A stretch of DNA of 36,467 nt from Leptospira sp. (GTDB lineage Bacteria; Spirochaetota; Leptospiria; Leptospirales; Leptospiraceae), in contig JAACWH010000089.1 in NCBI GenBank assembly GCA_009991425.1, positions 1-36,467 on the forward strand, read 5' to 3'. Positions 24,487 through 32,213 of this stretch are shown here, in pieces. Position 1 is the stretch's first letter. Every line of letters starts with the position of its first letter. The translations under genes and the position numbers were made by a program. The notes beneath the pieces were generated by a model, which was given only the letters and a program-made list of their open reading frames with translations, ran no database searches and was not told where the DNA came from.

Positions 24487-25311
24487 TCACAAAGAAATGC
24501 TTTCTGAATAACCACCTACACGAGCAGAACTATGTTGGAAAATATTTGCTTGAATTCCAAACACATCCTCTAATATATCTTTCCTAATCACTTCCTTAGG
24601 AGTTCCATCACTATGGATCTTCCCATTCTGTAAGACAAGGACGCGATCTGAATAAAGCCCTGCTAAATTCCAATCATGAAGTATGCAAAAAATGGAATAT
24701 CCAATATCTGCTAGATGACGGAGTATTTTCATTATCTTGTGTTGAAGTAGAACATCTAGGGCATTCACTGGTTCATCTAAGAATAGAGCGCCTTTATTAA
24801 ATTCTAAATTCCTTTTCGTGGAATGCTTTCTAATAATATCATTGTCATAATCTTTTTGTAACTGGCAAAGGACTCGTGCAATCTGAACTCTTTTTTTTTC
24901 ACCACCTGATAATTCTGAATAAAATCGATATTCAAGATGAGTAATGTCCGTCAGCTGCATTGATTGATAGATGTGTTGTTTATCTTCGAATTTATTCTTT
25001 TTATAAGGTGATCTTCCCATTTCTACTACTTCAAAAACACGAAGCGGGAAATTAATAAGCGATTCCTGGGGGAGAACTGATCGATTCTGGGCAAGTTCAA
25101 TTCCAGTCATTGCATGAATTTCTTTCTTCTTTAAAAGAACCACTCCAGAATCAGGTCGCATTTCACCTGTCAGTATTTTAAAAAGAGTAGATTTCCCTTC
25201 CCCATTACGACCTAATAGAGTAATCAATTCACCTGAACTTAGATTTAAATTAATATTTTCTAAAATTTTACGCTTTCCATATTGAAATGAAATATCTGAG
25301 GCTTGAATCAT
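24487..25311 (-). CDS. hmuV: heme ABC transporter ATP-binding protein
   Basis: 274 residues. Walker A is 'GRNGEGKST', the signature 'LSGGEKKRVQIARVL', Walker B 'ALFLDEPVNALD', with the switch histidine in 'CILHDWNLA'. It supplies ATP-driven power to the HmuU permease. A Lys/Asp/Asn-rich insert of about 20 residues ('DYDNDIIRKHSTKRN') lies between signature and Walker B, as in many HmuV proteins. Its ATG overlaps the hmuU stop as ATGA (25308-25311), implying translational coupling and fixed stoichiometry. Confidence 0.92.
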   Translation of the reverse strand: MIQASDISFQYGKRKILENINLNLSSGELITLLGRNGEGKSTLFKILTGEMRPDSGVVLLKKKEIHAMTGIELAQNRSVLPQESLINFPLRVFEVVEMGRSPYKKNKFEDKQHIYQSMQLTDITHLEYRFYSELSGGEKKRVQIARVLCQLQKDYDNDIIRKHSTKRNLEFNKGALFLDEPVNALDVLLQHKIMKILRHLADIGYSIFCILHDWNLAGLYSDRVLVLQNGKIHSDGTPKEVIRKDILEDVFGIQANIFQHSSARVGGYSESISL

Positions 25312-26312
25312 CCTTCCTCCTTTATTCTTCTGGACAAAATGTAGATAAAAAGAGGAGCACCTATACCTGCTGTTAGTATTCCTATTGGTAACTCACTTGG
25401 AGTGACTAATATGCGTGCAAAAAAATCACTCAATAAGAGTAAAAATCCACCTAAAATTGCTGAAGCAGGCAGCAGAAAGAAATGATTAGCTCGACCCCAA
25501 ATTCTAACAATATGCGGTACAACAAGACCAATGAATCCAATAATACCTGTTACTGAAACAATAGCCCCTATTGCAAGGCAGACTATCAACAATACGAGAA
25601 TTTTTAACCTTTCCGTGTTGAAACCTAGATGGAAGGCCTCTTTCTCTCCCAATAAAAATGCATTCAATCCCTTGGCCAGAATTGGAATAGAAATATACAA
25701 TAATAAAACAAATGGAAAAATTACCAAAACAACTTCCCAGCTCGCTCCAGAAAGTGATCCAAGTCCCCAAAATGTAATTGCTCTTAGCTGAGAATCTGAG
25801 GCTAGATAATGCATTAGTCCCATTAGTGAACCAATACCTGCATTGATACCAATCCCCATTAATAGCAATGTCAAAACAGATATTTTACCACTACGCCTAG
25901 AGAGAAAGTAAACTAGTATTGAGGTAAATAAAGCTCCAAGAAAAGAAAAAATCTGCAAAAGGAATAATTGATTTATCCATTCTTCCATAACTACAATAGC
26001 AAAGCTTGCAAAAAGGGCTGCTCCAGATGAAATACCAATTAATCCTGGTTCGACCAACGGATTTCGAAAGATTCCTTGAACAAAAGCCCCTGCGAGCGCC
26101 AAGCCACTCCCACATACCAAGGATAATACCAATCTTGGGAGTCTTACCTTCCAAAATATTTGGGCGCCCCAGTCCGCAGATTCAGAATTCGTTCTAGCAA
26201 ATTCTCCCATTACATCCATCAGGTGAATGTCTACAGCACCTTGAGTGAGGTATAAAGGAATCATTAAGATTAATAGAGTTAATATTATTATATAGAAGAT
26301 CAGCTCTTTCAT
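25308..26312 (-). CDS. hmuU: heme ABC transporter permease, FecCD/BtuC type
   Basis: 334 residues with about nine or ten membrane helices. Family motifs: 'RLPRLVLSLVCGSGLALAG', 'RNPLVEPGLIGISSGAALF', 'LLLMGIGINAGIGSLM', and 'GIIGFIGLVVPHIVRIWG', the last forming the coupling loop to the ATPase. It forms the inner-membrane heme channel as a dimer. It overlaps hmuT by 4 bp at its start and hmuV by 4 bp at its end. Confidence 0.92.
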   Translation of the reverse strand: MKELIFYIIILTLLILMIPLYLTQGAVDIHLMDVMGEFARTNSESADWGAQIFWKVRLPRLVLSLVCGSGLALAGAFVQGIFRNPLVEPGLIGISSGAALFASFAIVVMEEWINQLFLLQIFSFLGALFTSILVYFLSRRSGKISVLTLLLMGIGINAGIGSLMGLMHYLASDSQLRAITFWGLGSLSGASWEVVLVIFPFVLLLYISIPILAKGLNAFLLGEKEAFHLGFNTERLKILVLLIVCLAIGAIVSVTGIIGFIGLVVPHIVRIWGRANHFFLLPASAILGGFLLLLSDFFARILVTPSELPIGILTAGIGAPLFIYILSRRIKEEG

Positions 26313-27232
26313 TTCGAAGATTTTTTAATCTTTATTTGCAACTCTTCTAAAGCTGAATCCAATCTGCTTGAAAATCCTAATAGTAAAAGATCATCCATTG
26401 TAATTATATTAGGTCTTTTTGATTCAGGAATTGCTTGAAAGCCGGGCAGTTTCCAAAATTCTTTTTTTCCTCCCAATGCTTTAAGAGACATGTCCGTTAG
26501 TAAAATAACATCCATTTTGTTCTTTAATAGTATTTCAGGTGTTAAAGGTTTAAATCCAGAGAATTCTGAAATATAGTTTTCAGCACCAGCTAACTCAATC
26601 ATCGCAGATCCAGATGTTTCCTTTCCAGCAACCACTATCATATTTCTGCCACGAGAAAACACCATTAGCACTTTTGGTTTAATTTTCCATGGAGTATTTT
26701 TTTGTAGAGTGATCACATTTTTATGTATGCGATCTATAATTTCTTGAGCTACCTTAGTTTCACCGATTGTTTCACCTATTAGTTGAATTCTATCCAATGT
26801 AGATTGCAAACCTGGTTTAGAATCATGGATCAATACTTTAATTCCCAACTTCTTCAATCTATCTAAGGTTTCAGGTGGCCCTGCTTCTTCGGTTCCTAAT
26901 ACAAGATCTGGTTTCAAAGATAGAATTCCCTCTAAAGAAAGAGATCTTTGGTAACCTACTTTTGGTAATTGATTAGCTTGTTCAGGAAAATACGAGGTTG
27001 TATCTGTACCTACTAATAGGTTCTGAGCACCCAGTGAATAAATTATTTCAGTTAAAGAACCGCTCAGACTGACTATCCTTTTCGTGTTTTCCTTAGCTCC
27101 CAAAGGAATGATAGAAAAAAGTAAGCCAGCTATTAATAAACTATAGCATCTGTAGTTAAAATTACCTAAAGGCAGAAAAGGATTCGATCTCATTTTTAAA
27201 ATATGCATGTATCCATAGAGAATAAATGGCAT
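26309..27232 (-). CDS. hmuT: periplasmic heme-binding protein of the HmuTUV importer
   Basis: 307 residues, class III binding protein with a helical backbone. 'RIVSLSGSLTEIIYSLGA', 'GTDTTSYFPEQ' and 'VGYQRSLSLEGILSLKPDLV' match HmuT/PhuT/ShuT; in that family the tyrosine of the 'TTSY' segment is the heme ligand and it is kept here. A signal peptide lies between about residues 28 and 47 ('YSLLIAGLLFSIIPLGA'), so the N-terminus is long; ATG at 27193 would give a tighter leader. Neither start has a clear Shine-Dalgarno. First gene of hmuTUVS. The Fur-box-like site at 27252-27270 lies 20 bp upstream. Confidence 0.9.
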   Translation of the reverse strand: MPFILYGYMHILKMRSNPFLPLGNFNYRCYSLLIAGLLFSIIPLGAKENTKRIVSLSGSLTEIIYSLGAQNLLVGTDTTSYFPEQANQLPKVGYQRSLSLEGILSLKPDLVLGTEEAGPPETLDRLKKLGIKVLIHDSKPGLQSTLDRIQLIGETIGETKVAQEIIDRIHKNVITLQKNTPWKIKPKVLMVFSRGRNMIVVAGKETSGSAMIELAGAENYISEFSGFKPLTPEILLKNKMDVILLTDMSLKALGGKKEFWKLPGFQAIPESKRPNIITMDDLLLLGFSSRLDSALEELQIKIKKSSK

Positions 27233-27251
27233 TTTCTGTCAAATCATTATT

Positions 27252-27270
27252 GATATTGATTCTCATTTGC
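27252..27270. promoter_or_regulatory. Fur-box-like operator 1, hmuT side
   Basis: GATATTGATTCTCATTTGC matches the classical 19-bp Fur box at 15 of 19 positions. It lies 20 bp before hmuT, where it would cover that promoter, and just ahead of the plus-strand -35 at 27280. Binding is inferred. Confidence 0.65.
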
Positions 27271-27279
27271 ATTTATTGA

Positions 27280-27309
27280 TTGACAGATTCAGCAATCTTC
27301 AGACATGGT
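27280..27309 (+). promoter_or_regulatory. candidate promoter for the heme lipoprotein/receptor genes
   Basis: A perfect TTGACA (27280-27285) is followed after 18 bases by CATGGT (27304-27309), a poor -10 (three of six). It sits between the two Fur-like boxes and would start transcripts within the second, fitting iron repression. The -10 is the weak point. Confidence 0.35.
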
Positions 27310-27312
27310 TCT

Positions 27313-27331
27313 ATTGAGAATCGTTCTCAAT
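27313..27331. promoter_or_regulatory. Fur-box-like operator 2, perfect 8-bp dyad
   Basis: ATTGAGAA (27313-27320), TCG, TTCTCAAT (27324-27331): a perfect palindrome whose core fits the 7-1-7 Fur pattern (TGAGAAT-C-GTTCTCA). It ends 19 bp before the lipoprotein ATG, overlapping the expected transcript start. Confidence 0.75.
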
Positions 27332-27350
27332 TAATCAAAGGAAACCTATC

Positions 27351-28163
27351 ATGAAATTTAATCGAATACTCAGCTTAACGTTCTTACTAACCTTAAGTTT
27401 TTGCGGCAAACCATCATCCAATTCTGATGAAATGAACCTTTTTGCCCTTTTAGCCTTGGATGCTTCAATTAAGCAATGTGAAACACAAATTGCCAGTAGC
27501 AGCAATTATTCTAAAGAAGAGCCTATTGAACTTTGTAAACCAGCAGCTGGAGAAGGGAAACATTTTCGTTTCGAGAATGTAGGTATGACATCTAATAATG
27601 GGTATCTGAATCTTCTAATTGGATATGGAACCCCTACTCCATCTTCAAGTACAAGCACCTGGCCTCAAGCTGCAGGTTTTGGTGGTGCCCTATCCCCTAC
27701 AACAACAACGGATGATGGAAGATGGAGGGTATTTTTTGGAACAAGTTCAAGCTGCAATCGATCTTGGATAGTCTCACGATTTAGCGGAGATAATGGGAGT
27801 AGCAATTTAACCACTCAAGATCTATTTACTACAACTGCTATTTCAACACCTACTTTTTCAGCTGCTTCTTGCCCTGGAGGTGCGAATCAAGCCACAGGTA
27901 TCTTTGGACCATCAACAATTTGCATGGACATAACAAAGGGTTTGGTGGGCTCTTCCCCTAGAATAACAATTTGGGCTACAGGAATTAATAGTGCAAACTG
28001 TAACGACATTAGTACTTTAACAAATGAGACAAAGATCTACGAGAAAAATAATTGGACTAGCCTAGTTCCAACAAAATCCGATCGAAATTTCATCTACAGA
28101 GACAATGACGGAACTTCCTTAACGAAAGTTGTAATTCGATCAGAAACTGCAATCAAAGATTAA
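27351..28163 (+). CDS. Cys- and Ser/Thr-rich lipoprotein of the heme locus
   Basis: 270 residues that I cannot place in a named family. A short signal peptide ends at 'TLSFC' (C18), making a lipoprotein. The mature part is rich in Ser, Thr, Gly and Asn, with about eight further cysteines that could form disulphides, and it looks beta-rich ('GRWRVFFGTSSSCNRSWIVS', 'SPRITIWATGIN'). Just after the lipid anchor, 'DEMNLFALLALDAS' resembles the same region of the next lipoprotein ('DEDVALALLLLNTD'), suggesting related leaders. It is first gene of the Fur-controlled plus-strand unit; 'AAAGGA' lies 8 bases before the ATG. A surface role in heme or hemoprotein binding is inferred from position only. 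Confidence 0.75.
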   Translation: MKFNRILSLTFLLTLSFCGKPSSNSDEMNLFALLALDASIKQCETQIASSSNYSKEEPIELCKPAAGEGKHFRFENVGMTSNNGYLNLLIGYGTPTPSSSTSTWPQAAGFGGALSPTTTTDDGRWRVFFGTSSSCNRSWIVSRFSGDNGSSNLTTQDLFTTTAISTPTFSAASCPGGANQATGIFGPSTICMDITKGLVGSSPRITIWATGINSANCNDISTLTNETKIYEKNNWTSLVPTKSDRNFIYRDNDGTSLTKVVIRSETAIKD

Positions 28164-28195
28164 TTAATCTATTAACAATTATAAAATCAAAAATT

Positions 28196-28217
28196 GGGCA
28201 AGGAAATTTCTTTGCCC
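28196..28217 (+). terminator. GGGCAA/TTGCCC palindrome between the two heme-locus lipoproteins
   Basis: GGGCAAGGAAA followed directly by TTTCTTTGCCC, 11-bp arms with one G-T mismatch, folding as a GGGCAAG stem with an A/T loop. No T-run follows, so it is more likely an attenuator or mRNA-stability element giving unequal expression of the lipoprotein and downstream receptor genes. Confidence 0.45.
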
Positions 28218-28239
28218 TGAATTAGGAAAAAGAGAATTC

Positions 28240-28908
28240 ATGGAAAAAGTAAAATATATAAATATTTTAAAGTTAGTATCAATTTATTTTTTAATATTGG
28301 GGTGTAATTCACAAACTACATCTTCTGATGAGGATGTAGCACTTGCCTTACTGCTGCTAAATACTGATGCGACTCAATCTGAAAGCGGGAACTGCTCATT
28401 ACGTGAAAATGGTGTAGTAACATCTGGCTCTCCACTAAGAACTCAAGTCAATGCTAGTTCAACTAGATGTTGGATGCTAATTAGTTTAGAGAATAATGGT
28501 ATCCAAATAGCTGGAAATGAAGCTAATTGGGACCTTCGTTTTCGTAGATTCGTAATAGGAACGAATAGCGGAACGAGTGGATCAGGACAAAGTGCAGCCT
28601 GTGACACTGGCTTAACAGATTTTAACGTTGTGAATGCTGGCAATAAAGGTAATTGCTCATCCAATTCAGAATTCATTATTGACTCTATACAAACACAGGA
28701 AGGCGCAGGTTTTGCTGATGTAAATGACAGTGCTAATTCAGTTCTATTCAATTGGTATTCGTATAACAATACTGTTTTAACTGCTAAAACAAATGTGTAT
28801 ATTATACGTGGATCCAATGGAATTACACTCTTCAAATTGCAAATGTTAGATTATTATAGTGCTGCAGGGACTAGTGGTTATCCTCAATTTCGTTGGTCTC
28901 GGTTATAG
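28240..28908 (+). CDS. HmuY-like lipoprotein, candidate heme-binding hemophore
   Basis: 222 residues with a lipobox 'LILGC' (C22). Two segments resemble the HmuY family known from Bacteroidetes: 'NWDLRFRRFVIGTNSGTSGS' (compare W-D-I-A-F-x-R-Y and T-N-G-G-x-S-G) and 'VYIIRGSNGITLFKLQMLDY' followed by 'GYPQFRW'. HmuY proteins take heme from host carriers and hand it to a TonB receptor, which is the next gene, 28 bp on. The ligands are odd: P. gingivalis HmuY uses two histidines, yet this protein contains none; Met residues, as in some Bacteroidetes relatives, or Tyr would have to serve. Family match is by remembered motif, with no alignment. Confidence 0.65.
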   Translation: MEKVKYINILKLVSIYFLILGCNSQTTSSDEDVALALLLLNTDATQSESGNCSLRENGVVTSGSPLRTQVNASSTRCWMLISLENNGIQIAGNEANWDLRFRRFVIGTNSGTSGSGQSAACDTGLTDFNVVNAGNKGNCSSNSEFIIDSIQTQEGAGFADVNDSANSVLFNWYSYNNTVLTAKTNVYIIRGSNGITLFKLQMLDYYSAAGTSGYPQFRWSRL

Positions 28909-28936
28909 ACTTAACGCTAGAATTAAGGAAAAAAAT

Positions 28937-31336
28937 ATGTCAACATTTTTAATAGAAAGAAAGCTCTGGTTAATTTGTTTTTTGTTTATTTTGCCATATT
29001 CCATGGTAACAGAATCATTAATTTCTCAAACAAAAAAGGAACCTAATAAAGACCCAAACTTATCTAAAAATACAATAGAAGAAAATATAGAGGAGGATGA
29101 AGCATGGAAATTCAAAGAGGAAATGATTACAGTAACGGGATCTCGGAGGAAGAAATTACTCAAGGACAGCATAGTGAAGACAGAAGTTCTCACGAGAGAC
29201 GATTTGAATGCGATGGGTGCAAGAACCGTTGCGGACAGCTTAGGAAATGTTCCGGGAATCGAAGTAAGACCAGCCCAACCAGGACAGAGAGGTGAATCAA
29301 TACGTTTGCAGGGATTAAGTGCTCAAAATGTTTTAATCCTAATTGATGGTCAAAGAGTAACGGGAAGATTTAATGGATCTATTGATCTAACAAGATTTAA
29401 GGTAGAGGATATCGAAAGAATTGAAGTAATTAAAGGTGCATCTTCTGCCTTATATGGATCTGATGCAATAGCTGGGGTGATTAATATAATCACTCGTGAA
29501 GCAAAGTCAGCATACCAATCTGATTTCCGTTCACTTTACGGAAAAGGAAGAGAGCTTTACTATGGGTCAGGTGGAGAGTTTAGAAATTCTGGTTCAGTAG
29601 GCATCAAAGAAGATTTTTATTCCACTCATTTTACAGCAGGTTGGCATCGAGGAGAAGGCTATGATCTTACTCCTGATTCTAGCCCTGGTGCAAAAAATAA
29701 TAGATTCCAGTCTCAAAAAGATGGATATGACCCTAGTCCTGTTAATCTTTCCAATCTGAACAAAGCAGCTTTAATCAGAACAGGAAGAACTATAGATCTT
29801 CCTTTAGAAAGTACAACAGGAAACAAATTCCAAGATCTAAATGTTATAAATCGAAGTATATTTAATTTAACAGATGATACATCATTATCTTTAAATGGTA
29901 TATATAGATTTTTAGACCAGGAAGCAGTGGATGCATCTCCTCCTAGAAGAGTTTTTGATAGGAGAAACCAAACTCATGATTTTATGGGAGCAGTTGGTCT
30001 AGAATCTGCATTAAATTCAAATACACATTTGAGTTTAAATACTAACTATTCTAGATTTGAAGATAAATTTACATATGACCAAAGGAATTCAGATGAACTG
30101 GATAATATCGAATCGCTACTAAGTAATGTTTATGAATTTAGATCTCGAATTGATCTTAGTCATATGAAGGATCATACACTTTCTATTGGTGCAGAAGCCT
30201 TAGCAGAAGATATTCGATCTCCTCGTATACAAGCAGATTGTTCTAGAAATTTTCCAAACTTTTGCATTAATGAATTAATCGATCTTCCTGTCGCAAGAGA
30301 TAGTGGAACGGCAGCTCGACAAAGAAATGCAATTTTTATCCAAGATGAGTGGAAGGTATCTAACAAATACAATTTCAGTTTAGTTCCAGGCTTAAGGTAT
30401 GAGAATGATAGTATTTTCGGCAACCAAACAATGCCTAAACTATCATTTCGCTGGGATCCAACAACCAATCATATTATACGTGGAAGTACTGGATTAGGTT
30501 ATAGAGCTCCAAGCTTTGTTGATCTTTATTATAATTTCCAGAATCCTGGTGCGGGGTATCGTGTTACGGGAAATGAAAACTTAAGACCTGAAATTTCACG
30601 AAGCTATAATTTGGGAGGTGAATGGATTCAAGGAAAGTCTTTTTGGATTTCTTGGAATCTATTCTATAATAATATAGATAACTTAATAGGTTTTAGATTG
30701 CAACCCGCAAGAGATTTATCTGGGTTGCAGGTATTTCAAACTTCTAATTTTGAAAAGGCTGCAACACAAGGATTGGAATCAGCAATGAATTATAGAATCA
30801 CTTCAAGATGGACATCTTCCCTTGGCTATACATATACTGATTCTAGAGATAAAATAACAAAATTACCCATTGAGGGAGTTGTATTTCATCGAATCAATGC
30901 TAGCTTACGATATTTTCATGAGAAGATTCGAACTGGATTTTCCATTTTTGCAATCGGGTTTGGAAAACAGCCATTCTATTGTGAGCTGGATGATTTGTAC
31001 TGTTCTCCCGAACTGGGGACTCTTAAAAATGAAATCTTTAATCTTCTTCCCAGAAACAATTCTATCCAAGAATTTAAATCTACTCTACCACTTCCATTAC
31101 AGGAATTCTGTACTGAAAAGAATATTCCCCTTTGCAATAATGAACCAGTCTATGGTTATCGGATGGTAAATTCTTATACGAATCTAAACCTTAGAATTCA
31201 TAAAAAAGTAGGTGAGCATATGGAACTATTTGCTGGTGTTGATAATATTTTTGAGGAATATGATTTAGTGTACAATCCACAAAGACCAAGGTTTTTCTAT
31301 TTTGGTGTAAATGGAAGTTTTGTAAGTGAGAAGTAG
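28937..31336 (+). CDS. TonB-dependent outer-membrane receptor, probably heme
   Basis: 799 residues from ATG 28937 ('AAGG' 8 bases upstream); the frame is open to 28859 but that part overlaps the HmuY-like gene. Signal peptide about 1-31. The plug has 'EEMITVTGSR' (TonB-box region), 'VADSLGNVPGIEVR', 'ILIDGQRV' and 'IEVIKGASSALYGSDAIAG'. The barrel includes 'YRAPSFVDLY' (from Y522) and 'GNENLRPE', which correspond to the FRAP and NPNL boxes of heme receptors, but the histidine usually found between them is absent. It ends 'FYFGVNGSFVSEK', without a terminal aromatic. Context with hmuTUVS and a HmuY-like lipoprotein supports heme as substrate. TonB/ExbBD are not in the window. Confidence 0.88.
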   Translation: MSTFLIERKLWLICFLFILPYSMVTESLISQTKKEPNKDPNLSKNTIEENIEEDEAWKFKEEMITVTGSRRKKLLKDSIVKTEVLTRDDLNAMGARTVADSLGNVPGIEVRPAQPGQRGESIRLQGLSAQNVLILIDGQRVTGRFNGSIDLTRFKVEDIERIEVIKGASSALYGSDAIAGVINIITREAKSAYQSDFRSLYGKGRELYYGSGGEFRNSGSVGIKEDFYSTHFTAGWHRGEGYDLTPDSSPGAKNNRFQSQKDGYDPSPVNLSNLNKAALIRTGRTIDLPLESTTGNKFQDLNVINRSIFNLTDDTSLSLNGIYRFLDQEAVDASPPRRVFDRRNQTHDFMGAVGLESALNSNTHLSLNTNYSRFEDKFTYDQRNSDELDNIESLLSNVYEFRSRIDLSHMKDHTLSIGAEALAEDIRSPRIQADCSRNFPNFCINELIDLPVARDSGTAARQRNAIFIQDEWKVSNKYNFSLVPGLRYENDSIFGNQTMPKLSFRWDPTTNHIIRGSTGLGYRAPSFVDLYYNFQNPGAGYRVTGNENLRPEISRSYNLGGEWIQGKSFWISWNLFYNNIDNLIGFRLQPARDLSGLQVFQTSNFEKAATQGLESAMNYRITSRWTSSLGYTYTDSRDKITKLPIEGVVFHRINASLRYFHEKIRTGFSIFAIGFGKQPFYCELDDLYCSPELGTLKNEIFNLLPRNNSIQEFKSTLPLPLQEFCTEKNIPLCNNEPVYGYRMVNSYTNLNLRIHKKVGEHMELFAGVDNIFEEYDLVYNPQRPRFFYFGVNGSFVSEK

Positions 31337-31448
31337 AATTGCTTTCGGTAGCATTCCAAATAATTTTACTCGTAAGATCTTGAGATTTTAAAATCTCTGA
31401 GAAAGGTAGAGCTAACATTAAAATGAAAATGAATGCAAATTTCTTCAT
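31191..31448 (-). pseudogene. possible remnant of a secreted-protein gene, antisense to the receptor 3' end
   Basis: From ATG 31448 the frame begins with a good signal-peptide pattern ('MKKFAFIFILMLALPF') but runs after about 35 residues into the complement of the conserved receptor gene, where the translation looks arbitrary. There is no clear ribosome site. Either the 5' end of a gene lost by rearrangement next to the receptor, or chance in A/T-rich DNA. Confidence 0.25.
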
Positions 31449-31536
31449 GACAGAAAAGATCATGAATTATATATTTGAAAATACTTTCACTATAAAATAA
31501 ATCAAAAATAACTTACTGGTAATATCCACGGTGAAA

Positions 31537-31689
31537 TTATGTTAGAGCATTATCTATTCGAATTTTAGCATGATCCAAGAAAAGTCTACGCTTCATTGTA
31601 AAGGCAAGTCCTTTTACTGAAACTTCTGCTTCGACATATTTAGATTTCTTCCAGAGATCTACTCCTCCGTGCTTTTTGTGCTGTCTTAG
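31537..31689 (-). pseudogene. N-terminal remnant of an 'HGG-W' family protein
   Basis: A 50-codon open stretch between in-frame stops at 31690-31692 and 31537-31539, with no usable start. It encodes 'KKHGGVDLWKKSKYVEAEVS' and then 'GLAFTMKRRLFLDHAKIRID'. This looks like the beginning of a widespread secreted-protein family that opens with an A/K-x-H-G-G-x-x-x-W motif and continues for 200 or more residues. Here both the leader and the rest are missing. It lies 31337-31685 in a gap that otherwise shows no intact gene. Family identity is from memory. Confidence 0.5.
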
Positions 31690-32081
31690 TTAACATTACT
31701 CGCCTCTTGAGGAAATTTTTTAATGATAAAACTAGCTAAATTGGAATCCAGTAAACTTAACGGAATTGCATAGAGCAAAATTGCAATAGGAAGTACATTC
31801 ATATTCCATGTTACAATCCACATCAAAACAAAACCAACAAACCAAGAAATAAAAGTAGTCTGAAGTAAAGAAAACTTTGTCGAGATAATGAAAATTGAAA
31901 TGGCAAAGCAAAGAGACCATAGACCCCAGACAGCGCCATTGATAGGCTCTGAGGGAAATACAAGTCCAAGTGTATCATAATGTCCTATCCAATAGGATTT
32001 AAGAAAGTATTCATTGCGCACAAATTCAGATATACTGATCCAAATAGTTGCCAAAAGAATTGATAGAATTGTTTTTTTCAT
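31686..32081 (-). CDS. small multi-pass membrane protein of unknown function
   Basis: 131 residues with about four hydrophobic helices (roughly 4-20, 48-66, 72-92, 95-112). The conserved-looking loop 'EYFLKSYWIGHYDTLGLVFP' and 'NGAVWGLWS' lie between helices one and two, and 'WIVTWNMNVLP' before the fourth. I recall similar short uncharacterised proteins in diverse bacteria but no function. The Shine-Dalgarno is weak. It is isolated: a degraded lipoprotein gene upstream and a gene remnant directly downstream, overlapping its stop. Confidence 0.65.
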   Translation of the reverse strand: MKKTILSILLATIWISISEFVRNEYFLKSYWIGHYDTLGLVFPSEPINGAVWGLWSLCFAISIFIISTKFSLLQTTFISWFVGFVLMWIVTWNMNVLPIAILLYAIPLSLLDSNLASFIIKKFPQEASNVN

Positions 32082-32213
32082 TTTTTAGGATCAACCTTTT
32101 ATAGTTTTTACAAATTGATGAAATCTTATTTTTTGGCAAATACAATTTACTTAAATGCTTTGAAAGTAATGGGTTTATTTTTGAATTTTATGGAGAAGTT
32201 ATTTTAATTTATT

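Noticed and set aside
28443..28835. Minus-strand 130-codon frame
   Set aside because: Antisense to the HmuY-like gene, which has a lipobox, ribosome site and family motifs.
31382..31397. Perfect palindrome GAGATTTTAAAATCTC as a receptor terminator
   Set aside because: No GC-rich stem and no T-run; made of A/T-rich words that could arise by chance or from coding sequence on the other strand.
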